Source: Actinospica robiniae DSM 44927
GTDB taxonomy: Bacteria > Actinomycetota > Actinomycetes > Streptomycetales > Catenulisporaceae
Length of the DNA stretch: 64,000 nt
Direction: 5' to 3'
Assembly: GCF_000504285.1 (NCBI RefSeq)
Contig: NZ_KI632511.1
Location: 3,593,372-3,657,371, forward strand
Shown: one piece after another, positions 9,101 through 17,524 of the stretch
Position numbering within the stretch: position 1 is the stretch's first letter
How the letters are laid out: the number at the start of each line of letters is the position of its first letter
Made by a program: the position numbers and the translations under genes
The notes under the pieces: generated by a model
Told to the model about the DNA's origin: nothing
What the model saw: only the letters and a program-made list of their open reading frames with translations
Database searches by the model: none

Positions 9101-9601
9101 TCATGTCCCCCTTGCGAAGCTCATGTAGATGGATGCCAAGTACTCCTCGTCGGGCACGGCATCCGGCTCTGTGACATCCAGGTCTGGAGCGGCAAAGACC
9201 AGGGACGCTCCGATGGCCGTGCGGATGGCGCTCTGGTGACCAGGGAACGTGAGCGCTGCATCGACGGCCCAAGCACAGTCAGCACGACTGAGGGCTTTCA
9301 CCATCTCACTACGCGCCAGCCGCGAGCCCTCCGAGGCCGGGGCGTCCAACAGCGATGGAGGCACCGAGAGCACGAGGTCTCCGTCATGGTCCAGACCGAG
9401 AAGGATTACGCGGCCTTCGCTCACGCTGACTTCGAGACTCTCGAACCTCGCGGCGAACTCCGCCCTCTCGGGCGGCGGCTCGAAGGCCAGGCCGAGATCC
9501 GCCAAGGCAGCCGACAGCCCAGTCGCCTCCATCCCCACACGCAGCGGCCCGATACGCCCGGTCTTGGCGAAGGACGCGACGAACTCTGCGAGGGCGCTCA
9601 T
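9101..9601 (-). CDS. Conserved hypothetical protein co-transcribed with the SMI1 gene
   Basis: 166 residues from ATG 9601. It begins MSALAEFVASFAKTGRIGPLRVGMEATGLSAALADLG, an alpha/beta start with a 'GPLRVGM' turn often seen in small proteins of toxin-immunity loci, followed by FESLEVSVSEGRVILLGLDHDGDLVLSVPPSL and a helical C-terminus. No catalytic motif, signal peptide or membrane segment. It precedes the SMI1 gene by 22 nt and diverges from 9716. A role as a second immunity-type protein is possible from context only. Confidence 0.55.
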   Translation of the reverse strand: MSALAEFVASFAKTGRIGPLRVGMEATGLSAALADLGLAFEPPPERAEFAARFESLEVSVSEGRVILLGLDHDGDLVLSVPPSLLDAPASEGSRLARSEMVKALSRADCAWAVDAALTFPGHQSAIRTAIGASLVFAAPDLDVTEPDAVPDEEYLASIYMSFARGT

Positions 9602-9715
9602 CGGGAACGACCTCCAGACTCCTCCGGCGCCGGCTTAACAGCCTTCAGGAGTTTAACCAACGGACGGGCTCGCACTGGCCTTCGCCGTGTGGAAGTCGCA
9701 ACAAGGCACCGCGAC

Positions 9716-10444
9716 ATGATCGCGAACACGGAGCTGCCGCCACTCGACATCCCAGGGTACGAGGGCGGGCCGTTCATCCATCGCCCGCAACTGCTCAACG
9801 AGCACCTGTTCGTGGTTGGACACCTTTACGGGTGCGTGCAGAGCGAGCAGGCCGAGGAAGCCTTGTTCGGCGCCGACTATGACGACGCCGCGGGACTCAA
9901 CAGTGACCTACTGCAGGGTGAGGACTGGTCGGTGTTCACCGTGCCCCTCGCCGACCGTCACCGGCTCTACATCGTCTACCGCGCCTTCCCGGACGAGTCA
10001 GGCATCGACTATCTGGCGCACCACCCCGACTGGGAGCAGGCCGAAATGCTGGCCATCGACGACGGCCACTTCCGCGGCCCGGGACTGCGCTGGCATGAGC
10101 TCGAGGCGGCCGCGTTCAACACGCTGCCCGGTGGCAGCACCCAGGATCCGCATGCCCGGCTGCTCCTACTGCTGCCCGCCCTTGGCGACGACCAGATCGA
10201 CGGAAGGGCGGTCGCGTCCGTGGCGGAGGCTCTGGCCGCACGCACCCAAGTCGATGACCCCGAACGGGCCGCCACACTCCTGCTCGACGGGCAGGGCCAA
10301 GCCGGCCCGGCCCACTGGCAGGCCGACGACCAAGGTGTGTGGACGTGCGACGGCAGGTACGCCTTTCGCACTCCAGGCGCCCTGCCGCCCGCACGGCTCG
10401 CTCGCATCTCCGCCGCGCTCAATCCGATAGGAGAGATCATTTGA
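9716..10444 (+). CDS. Conserved hypothetical protein near the SMI1 locus
   Basis: 242 residues from ATG 9716. Beginning MIANTELPPLDIPGYEGG, it has acidic character, an EDWSVFTVPLADRHRLYIVYRAFPDESGIDYLAHHPDWEQAEMLA segment and a later region resembling a repeat-scaffold helix pair (HARLLLLLPALGDDQIDGRAVASVAEALAA). It resembles actinobacterial proteins of unknown function that sit among polymorphic-toxin immunity genes (from memory). No motif allows a function. Same-frame sequence upstream to 9236 lies antisense to the 9101-9601 gene and is not credible as coding. It diverges from that gene across about 115 bp. Confidence 0.55.
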   Translation: MIANTELPPLDIPGYEGGPFIHRPQLLNEHLFVVGHLYGCVQSEQAEEALFGADYDDAAGLNSDLLQGEDWSVFTVPLADRHRLYIVYRAFPDESGIDYLAHHPDWEQAEMLAIDDGHFRGPGLRWHELEAAAFNTLPGGSTQDPHARLLLLLPALGDDQIDGRAVASVAEALAARTQVDDPERAATLLLDGQGQAGPAHWQADDQGVWTCDGRYAFRTPGALPPARLARISAALNPIGEII

Positions 10445-10547
10445 CGGTGAACTCGCGAGATTCCGTATGCCGCTGACAAAGAGCCCTTACTCAGCGAGCA
10501 TGAATTTCGGGTGGTCGGGCGCGAGTGTGATGCCGTAGCCTGACGAT

Positions 10548-10982
10548 GTGAGGACCCAGCAGGCCCATGACTCGAACTGGTACCCGCTCTGCTACCTCGA
10601 TACGGGTATCGTCCCCCGCCTGACCCGCACGCTCGACACCCTGTTCGGTGGTGGCCCCGGAAAATCCGGCGTCCAGGCAGGGGAGACAGAGCTCAGGGTG
10701 CACGCGGTCGGTTTCAAGCTGACGGTGCCCCGGTCATCGGTGCGCCACGCAGCCCGCGCCGGTGCGCCGGTGCGCGGTACCACCGGCGTGCACGGGCGAA
10801 ACGGCCACTGGTTGGTCAACGGCCCGCCGGACAACTTCGTCCGACTTCAGTTCGATCCGCCGGCCTACTTGCCGCGCCGATCCAGCATGTTGTTTTTCAG
10901 GCCGCCCGTGCACAGCCTCATGGTGAGCCTGCAGGACCCGGACGGCTTCATCGCCGCCGTCAGTCCGGCCGTCGAGAACTGA
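10548..10982 (+). CDS. Conserved actinobacterial protein of unknown function
   Basis: 144 residues from GTG 10548. The sequence is basic and beta-rich: NWYPLCYLDTGIVPRLTRTLDTLFG, VHAVGFKLTVPRSSVRHAARAGAPVRGTTGVHGRNGHWLVNGPPDNFVRLQFDPPAYLPRRSSMLFFRPPVHSLMVSLQDPDGFIAAV. The strongly patterned end (FFRPPVHSLMVSLQDPDGFIA) suggests a conserved globular domain, but I recognise no named function. No signal peptide. It ends 39 nt before a strong bidirectional terminator shared with the convergent membrane-protein gene. Confidence 0.6.
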   Translation: MRTQQAHDSNWYPLCYLDTGIVPRLTRTLDTLFGGGPGKSGVQAGETELRVHAVGFKLTVPRSSVRHAARAGAPVRGTTGVHGRNGHWLVNGPPDNFVRLQFDPPAYLPRRSSMLFFRPPVHSLMVSLQDPDGFIAAVSPAVEN

Positions 10983-11021
10983 TTCACTCCGACTCCGCGC
11001 GGGGAGTACTAGGCAGATATC

Positions 11022-11059
11022 CGCGTCGCGGGCCGGGCAGTTGCCCGGCCCGCGACGCG
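11022..11059. terminator. Bidirectional hairpin terminator, 18-bp perfect stem
   Basis: CGCGTCGCGGGCCGGGCA (11022-11039) is followed by a 2-nt gap and its exact reverse complement (11042-11059). The hairpin lies between the 3' ends of convergent genes (10548-10982 plus strand, 11072-11530 minus strand), where it would stop transcription from both sides. There is no U-tract, as is usual in high-GC actinomycetes. Confidence 0.85.
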
Positions 11060-11071
11060 AATGTCCGACGA

Positions 11072-11530
11072 CTACTGCCTGGGCCGGGCCTGATGCGGCG
11101 AGCCGTTGTACTCGGCCACGCCGTTCGGGGCCGCATTGGCAGACACGGCGAACTCGCCGTCGCCGGGCAGGGGGCCGGCGCCGGCCATGGCCAAGGGCTC
11201 TCCGGCCGGCGCGGCGGCGCGGGCCCTGCGCACTCGGACCTCCTTGCTGAGCCGGTATCCACCGAGGATCATGAACAGCGGACCGGCCACGTCGAGGATG
11301 AGGGCCTCGCGCTTGTTGTTGGCCTGCTGGCCGGCCAGGTCGGCGTCGGTGGTCCTGCCTTGGTAGGTGATCACGCAGGTGTCGCCCTGCTGCATGGTCT
11401 GACCGCCGCAGTCGGCGGTGTTGCTCCGCACCCATAGCGCGCCTATAACGAAGAGCACTCCCAGCCCGATGGTCAGCACAGCGGCGATCAGGGCCGGGGT
11501 GGTACCGGGACGTAAGGAGGATCTGGCCAT
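11072..11530 (-). CDS. Two-helix membrane protein with exposed cysteine loop
   Basis: 152 residues. Residues about 12-35 form a first membrane helix (ALIAAVLTIGLGVLFVIGALWV). A loop of about 45 residues carries two cysteines in CGGQTMQQGDTCVITYQGRT, suitable for an extracytoplasmic disulfide. A second hydrophobic stretch (ALILDVAGPLFMILGGYRL) follows. The tail is basic, then Ala/Gly/Pro-rich and probably cytoplasmic. ATG 11530 is preceded by GGAGG-like sequence on the minus strand. Function unknown. Confidence 0.6.
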   Translation of the reverse strand: MARSSLRPGTTPALIAAVLTIGLGVLFVIGALWVRSNTADCGGQTMQQGDTCVITYQGRTTDADLAGQQANNKREALILDVAGPLFMILGGYRLSKEVRVRRARAAAPAGEPLAMAGAGPLPGDGEFAVSANAAPNGVAEYNGSPHQARPRQ

Positions 11531-11866
11531 GGCGGGTCGCTCTCCCGGGCGGCTGGAAGGTACACGTCGCAGACCACTTCCGAAACTCCATCGGGCGGTT
11601 CCGCGGACCCGGACTCGCCGGGACTGGCGCGCATGCTATCGGTACTGAGACCCCATTACACAGGGCCGAGTGTTCCTGGCTTATCAATATAGGACTGATT
11701 CGCCCCGAATAAGCCGGACCTCATCAGGGCTCGAACCAAGATGAGCGCGCCGACGGGGAGTGACGGCGTGCCAGGTCGGACCCGCCGGGAACCGCTGTGC
11801 TCGCGCTGACGTCAACGTGCCGTGGGGTGGCGTCGGGCCGCCGCAGTGATCGGAGAGTGCGAGTCG

Positions 11867-12793
11867 ATGCGGCGTTTAGCTGGCTTCGTTGCGGTGTGTT
11901 CAGCTGCGGCGGCTTCGGTGGTTTTGGCGCCGGCGCAGGGGTGGGCGGGCACGGCGTGGCCGACGGTCGGGACGCTGAAGAGCTCGATCAGTGCGCCCTC
12001 GACGGCTCACGCGGGGAGCACGTACTCCTTCAGCGACACGATAAGCCAGACCTCGTCGGACACGATGCTCGTGGACGGCACGCTCCTGACGGTCTGGCTC
12101 CCCTCGGACAACAGCGCGTACGTGGCCAGCAACAACGCTGTGAAGTGGTTCAACCCGGCCACCGGCTCCTGGCAGTCGCCCACGAGCGTGGAGAACTCCA
12201 CCGGGCAATACGAATGGGACCTCGGCTCGTTGTCGAACTGGCTGCCCCTGAAGCCTCACGCGTCCATGACCCTCAAGTTCCAGCTGTCGCTGCGCTCCTC
12301 TCTGCCCGCGGGGACGTATCACGTCTTTTTCCAGGACGCCTGGGCCTACGAGCTCGTCAACGCGGCCGGCGCTCCGATCGACGCCGACCTCGACACCCCG
12401 GACTTCCAGACGACGTTCGTCATCGGGGGCAGTTCGAGCACGTCGGGCAAGGGAGGCAAGCCGAGCTCGGGCACGTCCGCCACATCGAAGACCTCTGCCA
12501 AGGCCCCCACACCCGCGAAGAGCACCCCGACGGCCGCGCATTCGAGCCCTGCGGCATCGGCCTCGGCGTCGCCATCGCCCTCGCCCTCAACCTCTTCGCC
12601 CACGCCGGCGACATCCTCGTCCGAGGCGAGCACGCCGATCCCGGCGAGCAGTCGGTTCGACCCGGTCCTGTCCGCGTCGAGCAGGTCTGACACCGCGCGG
12701 CGGGTGCTCTGGCCACTCTCCTTCGTCCTGATGGCGGGCGCGTCGGTGGCCTACATCGCGTTCCGTCGGCGACGAGTGCGCGACAAGGAATGA
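11867..12793 (+). CDS. Secreted, membrane-anchored surface protein with Ser/Thr/Pro stalk
   Basis: 308 residues from ATG 11867. The N-terminus is a Sec signal peptide (MRRLAGFVAVCSAAAASVV, probable cleavage after AQGWAG). Residues about 30-200 form a beta-rich extracellular domain with many Ser, Asn and aromatic residues (PSTAHAGSTYSFSDTISQTSSDTMLVDGTLLTVWLP and PAGTYHVFFQDAWAYELV). A roughly 75-residue Ser/Thr/Pro/Ala-rich stalk follows, then a single membrane helix (VLWPLSFVLMAGASVAYIAF) and a basic RRRRVRDKE tail. No LPxTG motif is seen, so anchoring is by the helix. It was probably glycosylated in its stalk (inference). The first large inverted-repeat element starts 28 nt after its stop codon. 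Confidence 0.75.
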   Translation: MRRLAGFVAVCSAAAASVVLAPAQGWAGTAWPTVGTLKSSISAPSTAHAGSTYSFSDTISQTSSDTMLVDGTLLTVWLPSDNSAYVASNNAVKWFNPATGSWQSPTSVENSTGQYEWDLGSLSNWLPLKPHASMTLKFQLSLRSSLPAGTYHVFFQDAWAYELVNAAGAPIDADLDTPDFQTTFVIGGSSSTSGKGGKPSSGTSATSKTSAKAPTPAKSTPTAAHSSPAASASASPSPSPSTSSPTPATSSSEASTPIPASSRFDPVLSASSRSDTARRVLWPLSFVLMAGASVAYIAFRRRRVRDKE

Positions 12794-13064
12794 CATCTTG
12801 GAGCCAGCTGGCGGCCCTACTGCGAATTGATGATCGGCTGGGTGCTCGTGGGCGAGACGGGCTGCAGTTCAAGACGAAAATCGCTGCCGGCGGGCCCTTC
12901 CTCGGAGAGAGTGCCGGGCCTGCGTGGCTGCTGCCGTTGGAGGGGCGGGCTGAGGTTCGGGATGGTGAGGTAGCGGGGGCGTGCTCTCTCGCCGGAAAAT
13001 ACAACTGTTCGAGGGCATGGCGAAGCGCCCCGGCTGGCCCCGGGGGTTTAGTGTTCGTGTCCTG

Positions 13065-14369
13065 TTATGCCCGGGTGAGGGTGACGGTGTAGCCGAGGTT
13101 TTCCAGGGCGCGTTGGTGGTTGCGGGTGGCGCGGGCCTGGTTGAGGTGGCGTTCGTGCCAGTCGGGTCCGAGGTCGCGGAAGCGTAGGGCGGGGTCGTTG
13201 ATCAGGTGCCAGGCGATCTCGAGGATGTTGCGGGCGATGGCGGTCTGCGCCTTCTTCTTCGGCATATGTCTGATCAGCCGGCGGTAGCGGGCGCCGAGGA
13301 AGGTCTGGCCGCGTTTGGCGCTGTTGGCGGCCTGTCCGAGGGGTCCTTTCAGCCACCGGTTGCCTTTCCCGGTCGGGCCGTGGGTGTTCTTCGACCCGGA
13401 CTGGATGGCGCGCGGGGTCAGCTTCGCCCAGGAGGCGAGGTGGCCGGGGGTGGGAAAGGCGCTCATGTCCAGGCCGATCTCCGCGACGATCGCCTGCGCG
13501 CAGGCGCGCCCGACCCCGGGGATCTCATCGAGGCGTTCGAGCACGCCCATACCGTCCGGGGGCCGGGGGCCGCCCGCCTCGAGGTCCCGGATCCTGCGCT
13601 CGATCTCGGCGTCGAGCTCGGCGATCTGCGCGTCCAGGCGGTCGTTGTTGGCCAGCAGCAGGCGCAGCTGGTAGGCGTGGTGTTCGGTGAAGCGGCCCTC
13701 GAGGGTCTTGCGCAGCGCCGGAATCTTGTTGCGCAGCGTGCCCCGGGCCAGGTCCGCGATCACCGCCGGGGAGCGCTGCCCGCTCACGAGCGCATCGAGC
13801 ATCGCGCGCCCGGAGACCCCGAACAGGTCCGAGGCCTCGAGCGAGAGCTTGATCAGCGCGTCCTCCAAGACCTTCTCCACCCGGTTGCGGTACCGGGTGC
13901 GCTCACCGACCAGCACCTCGCGCAACCGGGTCAGGTCCTGCAACTCCCGCACCGGCCGGGGAGGTATGAACGAGGCGCGCAGCATCCCGCGCTCGGCCAG
14001 CTTCGCCAGCCACACCGCATCGAGCCGGTCGGTCTTGGCCCGGCCCGGCACGTTCTTCACATCCCGGGCGTTGACCAGCCACACCCGCAGCCCACGGGAC
14101 TCGAGCAGGTAGAAGAACGGCCGCCAGTAATCCCCGGTCGCCTCCATCACCACCAACTCCACCCCCTGACACACCAGAAGGTCGCCCAACTCGTTGATCG
14201 CCGAGGTGAGCGCGGCCACCTTCCAGGTCCGCTGCACCCGCCGCGCACCGGCCCCGGGCACCCGCAGACACACCACCGCCGACGCCTTGGCGATATCGAG
14301 CGCTGCCACCCGCTCGACACGCCCGTCGGCTTCCTGCTCATCCCGCCAAACCATCATCTGATCGCCCAT
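13065..14369 (-). CDS. IS110-family DEDD transposase/recombinase
   Basis: 434 residues from ATG 14369, with AAGGAGG 7 nt upstream; the in-frame extension to 14435 lacks a ribosome site. The N-terminal RuvC-like DEDD domain shows the first Asp in ALDIAK, the Glu in VVMEATGDYW, and the final Asp pair in KTDRLDAVWLA. A coiled linker follows (about residues 180-260). The C-terminal Tnp_20 domain has IPGVGRACAQAIVAEIG, GHLASWAKLTPR and the region NRWLKGPLGQAANSA, which holds the catalytic serine in IS110 enzymes. The gene is intact with no frameshift, so the element may still be active. The enzyme should cut and rejoin DNA guided by a structured RNA made from its own non-coding end. Confidence 0.92.
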   Translation of the reverse strand: MGDQMMVWRDEQEADGRVERVAALDIAKASAVVCLRVPGAGARRVQRTWKVAALTSAINELGDLLVCQGVELVVMEATGDYWRPFFYLLESRGLRVWLVNARDVKNVPGRAKTDRLDAVWLAKLAERGMLRASFIPPRPVRELQDLTRLREVLVGERTRYRNRVEKVLEDALIKLSLEASDLFGVSGRAMLDALVSGQRSPAVIADLARGTLRNKIPALRKTLEGRFTEHHAYQLRLLLANNDRLDAQIAELDAEIERRIRDLEAGGPRPPDGMGVLERLDEIPGVGRACAQAIVAEIGLDMSAFPTPGHLASWAKLTPRAIQSGSKNTHGPTGKGNRWLKGPLGQAANSAKRGQTFLGARYRRLIRHMPKKKAQTAIARNILEIAWHLINDPALRFRDLGPDWHERHLNQARATRNHQRALENLGYTVTLTRA

Positions 14370-14614
14370 CAGGGCCTCCTTGCGATCCCGCGCTCCCCCG
14401 AGCCGGCACCCCGTGCCCGCCACCCGACAGGCCACCCGAGGAACGCCAAGTCTCGCCGGCGTGCTCGAAGCAACAAGTCACAGCCCCGGATAGCAGCCCG
14501 TGTCAGACTCCTCGACGGGATACGAAACCCAAGAGAACTCGACCTCACACAGGCGGCGGGCACAAGCCCATTTTCACGCCGTCAAGGCGTCACCGGAAGG
14601 GGACAGGAAGACTC
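14370..14614 (-). ncRNA. Candidate IS110 bridge-RNA region
   Basis: This 245-bp segment lies between the transposase start and the element's end and has no ORF of its own. In IS110-group elements the corresponding segment is transcribed as a bridge RNA whose loops pair with target and donor DNA. It contains GGCGTGCTC (14458-14466), identical to target DNA at 12978-12986 beside the insertion point; a 9-nt match may be chance. The exact RNA ends and loops were not derived. Confidence 0.35.
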
Positions 14615-14757
14615 CTCGGTCGGTCCCCGGAGGCAATCAGGAACCTGCCGGGAGGTCAAGCGGCGGACGGCCTCCGTTGATGCTGGATCTTGCATGGCGC
14701 CGCTTGACCTCCCGGCAGAACCCTGATCGGGCTTCGCCTGCCCGACCGAGGAGAGAG
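14615..14757 (+). repeat. 149-bp hairpin unit A (left terminal repeat split by IS110)
   Basis: The unit's right terminal repeat CCGACCGAGGAGAGAG is at 14742-14757. Its left partner CTCTCTC/CTCGGTCGG is split between 12984-12990 and 14615-14623 by the IS110 element. Internal arms with the 20-bp complementary cores TGCCGGGAGGTCAAGCGGCG and CGCCGCTTGACCTCCCGGCA flank a variable loop. Same orientation as unit C. Confidence 0.8.
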
Positions 14758-14955
14758 CCCACCCCCTGGGGGAGTGGTGCGAGCTGCGCTCGGGCCGGAT
14801 CCCGTCCCGTGGCCCGGCCGCGCTCGATCCGGAAGAATCCTGCATCACCGTTCTGGGCCGCTCTTTTGTTCTCTACTGTTCCAACGCCGGGGAGCGCGCC
14901 CGAGTTCCCCGGAAGTATCCGGAATTCTCTATAACAGGTAAAGGCCGGATTCACG

Positions 14956-14987
14956 GTTTTTGTCGGTGGCGGCGGCTAGCATGGAAG
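14956..14987 (+). promoter_or_regulatory. Conserved core box of the large inverted-repeat element
   Basis: GTTTTTGTCGG, a short gap, then CTAGCATGGAAG is kept almost unchanged at the matching place in the second element (30202-30233), while surrounding bases differ. The arrangement resembles a promoter or protein-binding box, but the 11-nt gap between TTGTCG and TAGCAT does not fit a standard sigma-70 promoter. Short ORFs after it in the two copies do not share a protein sequence. Confidence 0.3.
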
Positions 14988-15089
14988 CGTACGAGGAATC
15001 GGGGCTTGCGTCGGGAGGGAGGTGGACGGGGTGGATGGGCAGATGACGTCAGGGGTGAGGCCGAAGACGGTGCAGGATTTCCCCTCGGG

Positions 15090-16875
15090 GGACTCTGCTG
15101 GCGAAGTCGGGGGTGGTTTGGTTAGGCGGGTTTGCCGATGTGGTGGGTGTCGTAGAGGGCTTGTATACGGGTGGGTCGGCGGGGTTTGGTCTGGGTGGGC
15201 GCGTAGTGCGCGCCGAGGCGTCTGATGTTGATCGCGATGCCGGTCAGGACGTTTTGGAGGTGGTTTTTGGGGAGCCCGCGGTAGCGGGAGTGGCGTAGAT
15301 CGCTGATGCGTACGGCCTGGGAGATGGTGCCCTCGATACCGGCGCGCTGGTTATAAACCTTCTGCCATTCTGGGGTGTGCTGGGTGCGGATCGCGTTCAT
15401 GCGGGCCTCGTAGGGCTCGCGGGGTGAACGACCAGCACGCGTGGCCGAGGGGCCGGCGCGCTCAGACAGGCGGTGCGTAGCGGGCAGGGTGTGCAGTCGC
15501 GGCGGGAGAAGCTGAAGGCGACCAGCCCGTTCTTCTGCCCGCGCATCGGGTTGCTCACCTTCTCGCCCGGGCAGCGGGCGCGCCCGGTGTCCCAGTCGAT
15601 CTCGAACTCGCCGGGCTGAAGGTCCCGGTCTTCGCGCCCCGCCCGCTCGAGACGGTGACCGGCGCGATCAGGGTGATGCCGTGGCCGGCCGCGGCGATGA
15701 GGTTCGCGGCGGTGGGATACCCGGCGTCCATCACATGCACGCCCGGGCCCAGCCCGCGCGCCAGGAGCCGTTCCTGGATATCAGTTGTCTGCGCGGAATC
15801 CTGCACGGTCGCCGCGCTCGTGGCGACATCCGTGACCAGGTGCGGGAGATCCTCGTCGCAGGACTCGGTCAGGTGGACCTTGCCTCCCTCCCACCCGCTC
15901 GCGCGTTTGACCGCGTAGCGGGCATCCGGGTCGTACGGAGAGATCGGCAACTCGGCCGCGGGCGGCAGGTCGGTGACGGCTTTGAGCACCCATCCGCCGC
16001 CCTCACTCCGCTCGAAGTGCTGCTCCCAGACCTGGGCGAGCAGCCGTACCTGCGGCAGCCTAAGGACCCACCCGGCCGTGGGGTCCGCCTTAAGCGTCTC
16101 GAGCAGCAGCGAGCCGTCCGCGCCGAACCGCCCGGCCAACTCCTCCATCGTGGCCTTGCCCCGCCCGCGCCCGATCAGCCGGGAGGTCTCGACCTTGCGC
16201 CCGTACCGCTCCTCCCACCCCGGCGCCAGCAGCGGCACGACCCGCTCCGGAGCGACCCGCGCGATCTCCTCGAGCGCCGCACGCACACTCTCGCCGAGCA
16301 TCTCGACCCGGCCCAGCGAGCGCACCGCCGCGAGCACATGCGTCGAGTCCGTACGCGCCCGCCCGCCCGCGCGCACCAGCCCGGCCGCCTTGAGCTTGTC
16401 CAGCACGGTATCGAGCAGCGCGTCCGCGCGCCCCGGCTCGGCCAGCCGGGCCCGGAACTCGGCCAGCACCGACGCGTCGAACCCGGTCTCAGCCACATCC
16501 AGGCCCAGCGCGTACTTCCACGAGATCCGGTCCGCCATCGCCACCACCGCCTCCCGGTCCGAGAGGTTGTGCAGGAACTGCAACACCGTGACCATCGCCA
16601 GCAACCCCGGCGAAAGCGCGGGCCGGCCGAGCGCCGCAAACATCCCGGCGAACCGCTCGTGCTCGAAATCCTCATCGGCGAACAACGGCCCGAGCGCATC
16701 ACGCACCCGCATCTCGCCCGTGCCCTTCGGATGCACCGCCCACGCCAACGCGGCCGTCGCCGCCGGAACCCCACCAGCCCGCACAGGACGAAACACCACA
16801 AGCCCCTCAATCACCCAGCCGACACGACCACCCAGCCTGCCACAAAATCAGACCACGACTTCGCCAGCAGAGTCC
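15090..16875 (-). mobile_element. Degenerate IS1182-like insertion sequence
   Basis: Terminal inverted repeats GGACTCTGCTGGCGAAGTC (from 15090) and its exact reverse complement (ending 16875) bound the element. TCGG flanks both ends (15085-15088 and 16876-16879), consistent with a 4-bp target duplication. The uninterrupted sequence in the second large element reads CCCCTCGGCGTGCGACC, which confirms the insertion point. The single transposase gene is frameshifted, so the element is dead on its own. Confidence 0.8.
15122..16814 (-). pseudogene. IS1182-like transposase, frameshifted at least twice
   Basis: The first frame (16814 down to about 15620) encodes the N-terminal DUF772-type and DDE domains: RVRDALGPLFADEDFEHERFAGMFAALGRPALSP, SWKYALGLDVAETGFDASVLAEFRARL, the catalytic region ARTDSTHVLAAVR, and MDAGYPTAANLIAAA. 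At about 15610-15630 the reading shifts: the proper continuation (PGEFEIDWDTGRARCPGEKV) is in another frame, followed by CTPCPLRTACLS. A second shift near 15420-15440 leads into the last segment (NAIRTQHTPEWQKVYNQRAGIEGTISQAVR, then SRYRGLPKNHLQNVLTGIAINIRRLGAH) ending at 15122. An intact protein would be about 550 residues. No slippery site suggests programmed frameshifting. Confidence 0.85.
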
Positions 16876-17114
16876 TCGGAGTGCGACCGAGCCGCGCGAC
16901 CCTGCGCGCTGCGGGCACACCGGGTGAATCGCACGAGGGCGATGCAGAATTCTTCCGTGTTGAGCGTGGACGGGCCGCGGGATCCCTTCGCGCGGGTCGG
17001 GGATCGAATTGGTCGGATCAGGATGATGCAGAATCGTTCCGCATGGAGCGCGCTCGGGCCACAGGACGGGACCCGGGCCCGAGCGCAGCTCACACCACTC
17101 CCCCAGGGGGTGGG

Positions 17115-17263
17115 CTCTCTCCTCGGTCGGGCAGGCGAAGCCCGATCAGGGTTCTGCCGGGAGGTCAAGCGGCGCCCTGCACAATCCACCACCATCGACA
17201 ACCACCGCCGCTTGACCTCCCGGCAGGTTCCTGATTGCCTCCGGGGACCGACCGAGGAGAGAG
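17115..17263 (-). repeat. 149-bp hairpin unit B
   Basis: Terminal inverted repeats CTCTCTCCTCGGTCGG (17115-17130) and CCGACCGAGGAGAGAG (17248-17263) are exact complements. Internal 28-bp arms (17147-17174 and 17206-17233) share a perfect 20-bp core and flank a 31-nt loop. Orientation is opposite to unit A: the 'GGCAGGCGAAGCCCGATC' side is on the left. Confidence 0.85.
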
Positions 17264-17524
17264 CACACCCCCGCAACCCCACCACCCCGAATCCCAACCC
17301 GCCCCGTCACGCCAGCACCCACGCAACCCCGGCATCTCTCTCCGAGGGAAGGGCTTGCCAGCGGCGCCTTTCGATCTTGAAACCCCAGCCCGCGCCGCCA
17401 ACGCCACGGGTGGGCGGGTGGCAGCAAACCCGGGCGGCGCGAAGCGCCCGACCACACCCCGACGACCACCCCGACCCGGCAGGCCATCAGGCCTCACGAA
17501 CACCCAGCCGATCATCAAGTCGGG

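Larger units (their letters stand above)
12991..14614 (-). mobile_element. IS110-family insertion sequence, inserted in a hairpin terminal repeat
   Basis: Boundaries come from comparison with three uninterrupted hairpin units in the window: host sequence GTGCTCTCTC (12981-12990) resumes as CTCGGTCGG at 14615, with CTC present at both junctions (12988-12990 and 14612-14614). The element is about 1.62 kb, with one transposase gene, about 74 bp after the gene and about 245 bp before it. There are no terminal inverted repeats, as expected for IS110. The long non-coding segment upstream of the transposase is the usual place of the bridge RNA in IS110-group elements (established for IS621). Confidence 0.8.
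12822..17522. repeat. Large inverted-repeat element, first copy, interrupted by two insertion sequences
   Basis: The left end GCGAATTGATGATCGGCTG (12822-12840) matches, inverted, the right end at 17505-17522. Inside each end lie homologous arms: the 'TTCAAGA-CGAAA' and 'CCCTTCCTCGGAGAGAG' blocks, then one 149-bp hairpin unit per arm, then a core. Without the IS110 (12991-14614) and IS1182-like (15090-16875) insertions the element would be about 1.3 kb, comparable to the intact copy at 29599-31158. It starts 28 bp after the stop of a plus-strand gene and ends 2 bp before the stop of a minus-strand gene, so it fills the space between convergent genes. The many ORFs across it are GC-frame artefacts. 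Confidence 0.75.

Noticed and set aside
13206-14726. Long plus-strand ORF opposite the IS110 transposase
   Set aside because: Antisense high-GC artefact; it has no domain and the minus strand encodes a complete transposase.
15410-15630. Programmed frameshifting in the IS1182-like transposase
   Set aside because: Two separate shifts are needed and no slippery heptamer with a structured downstream region was seen; decay is simpler.
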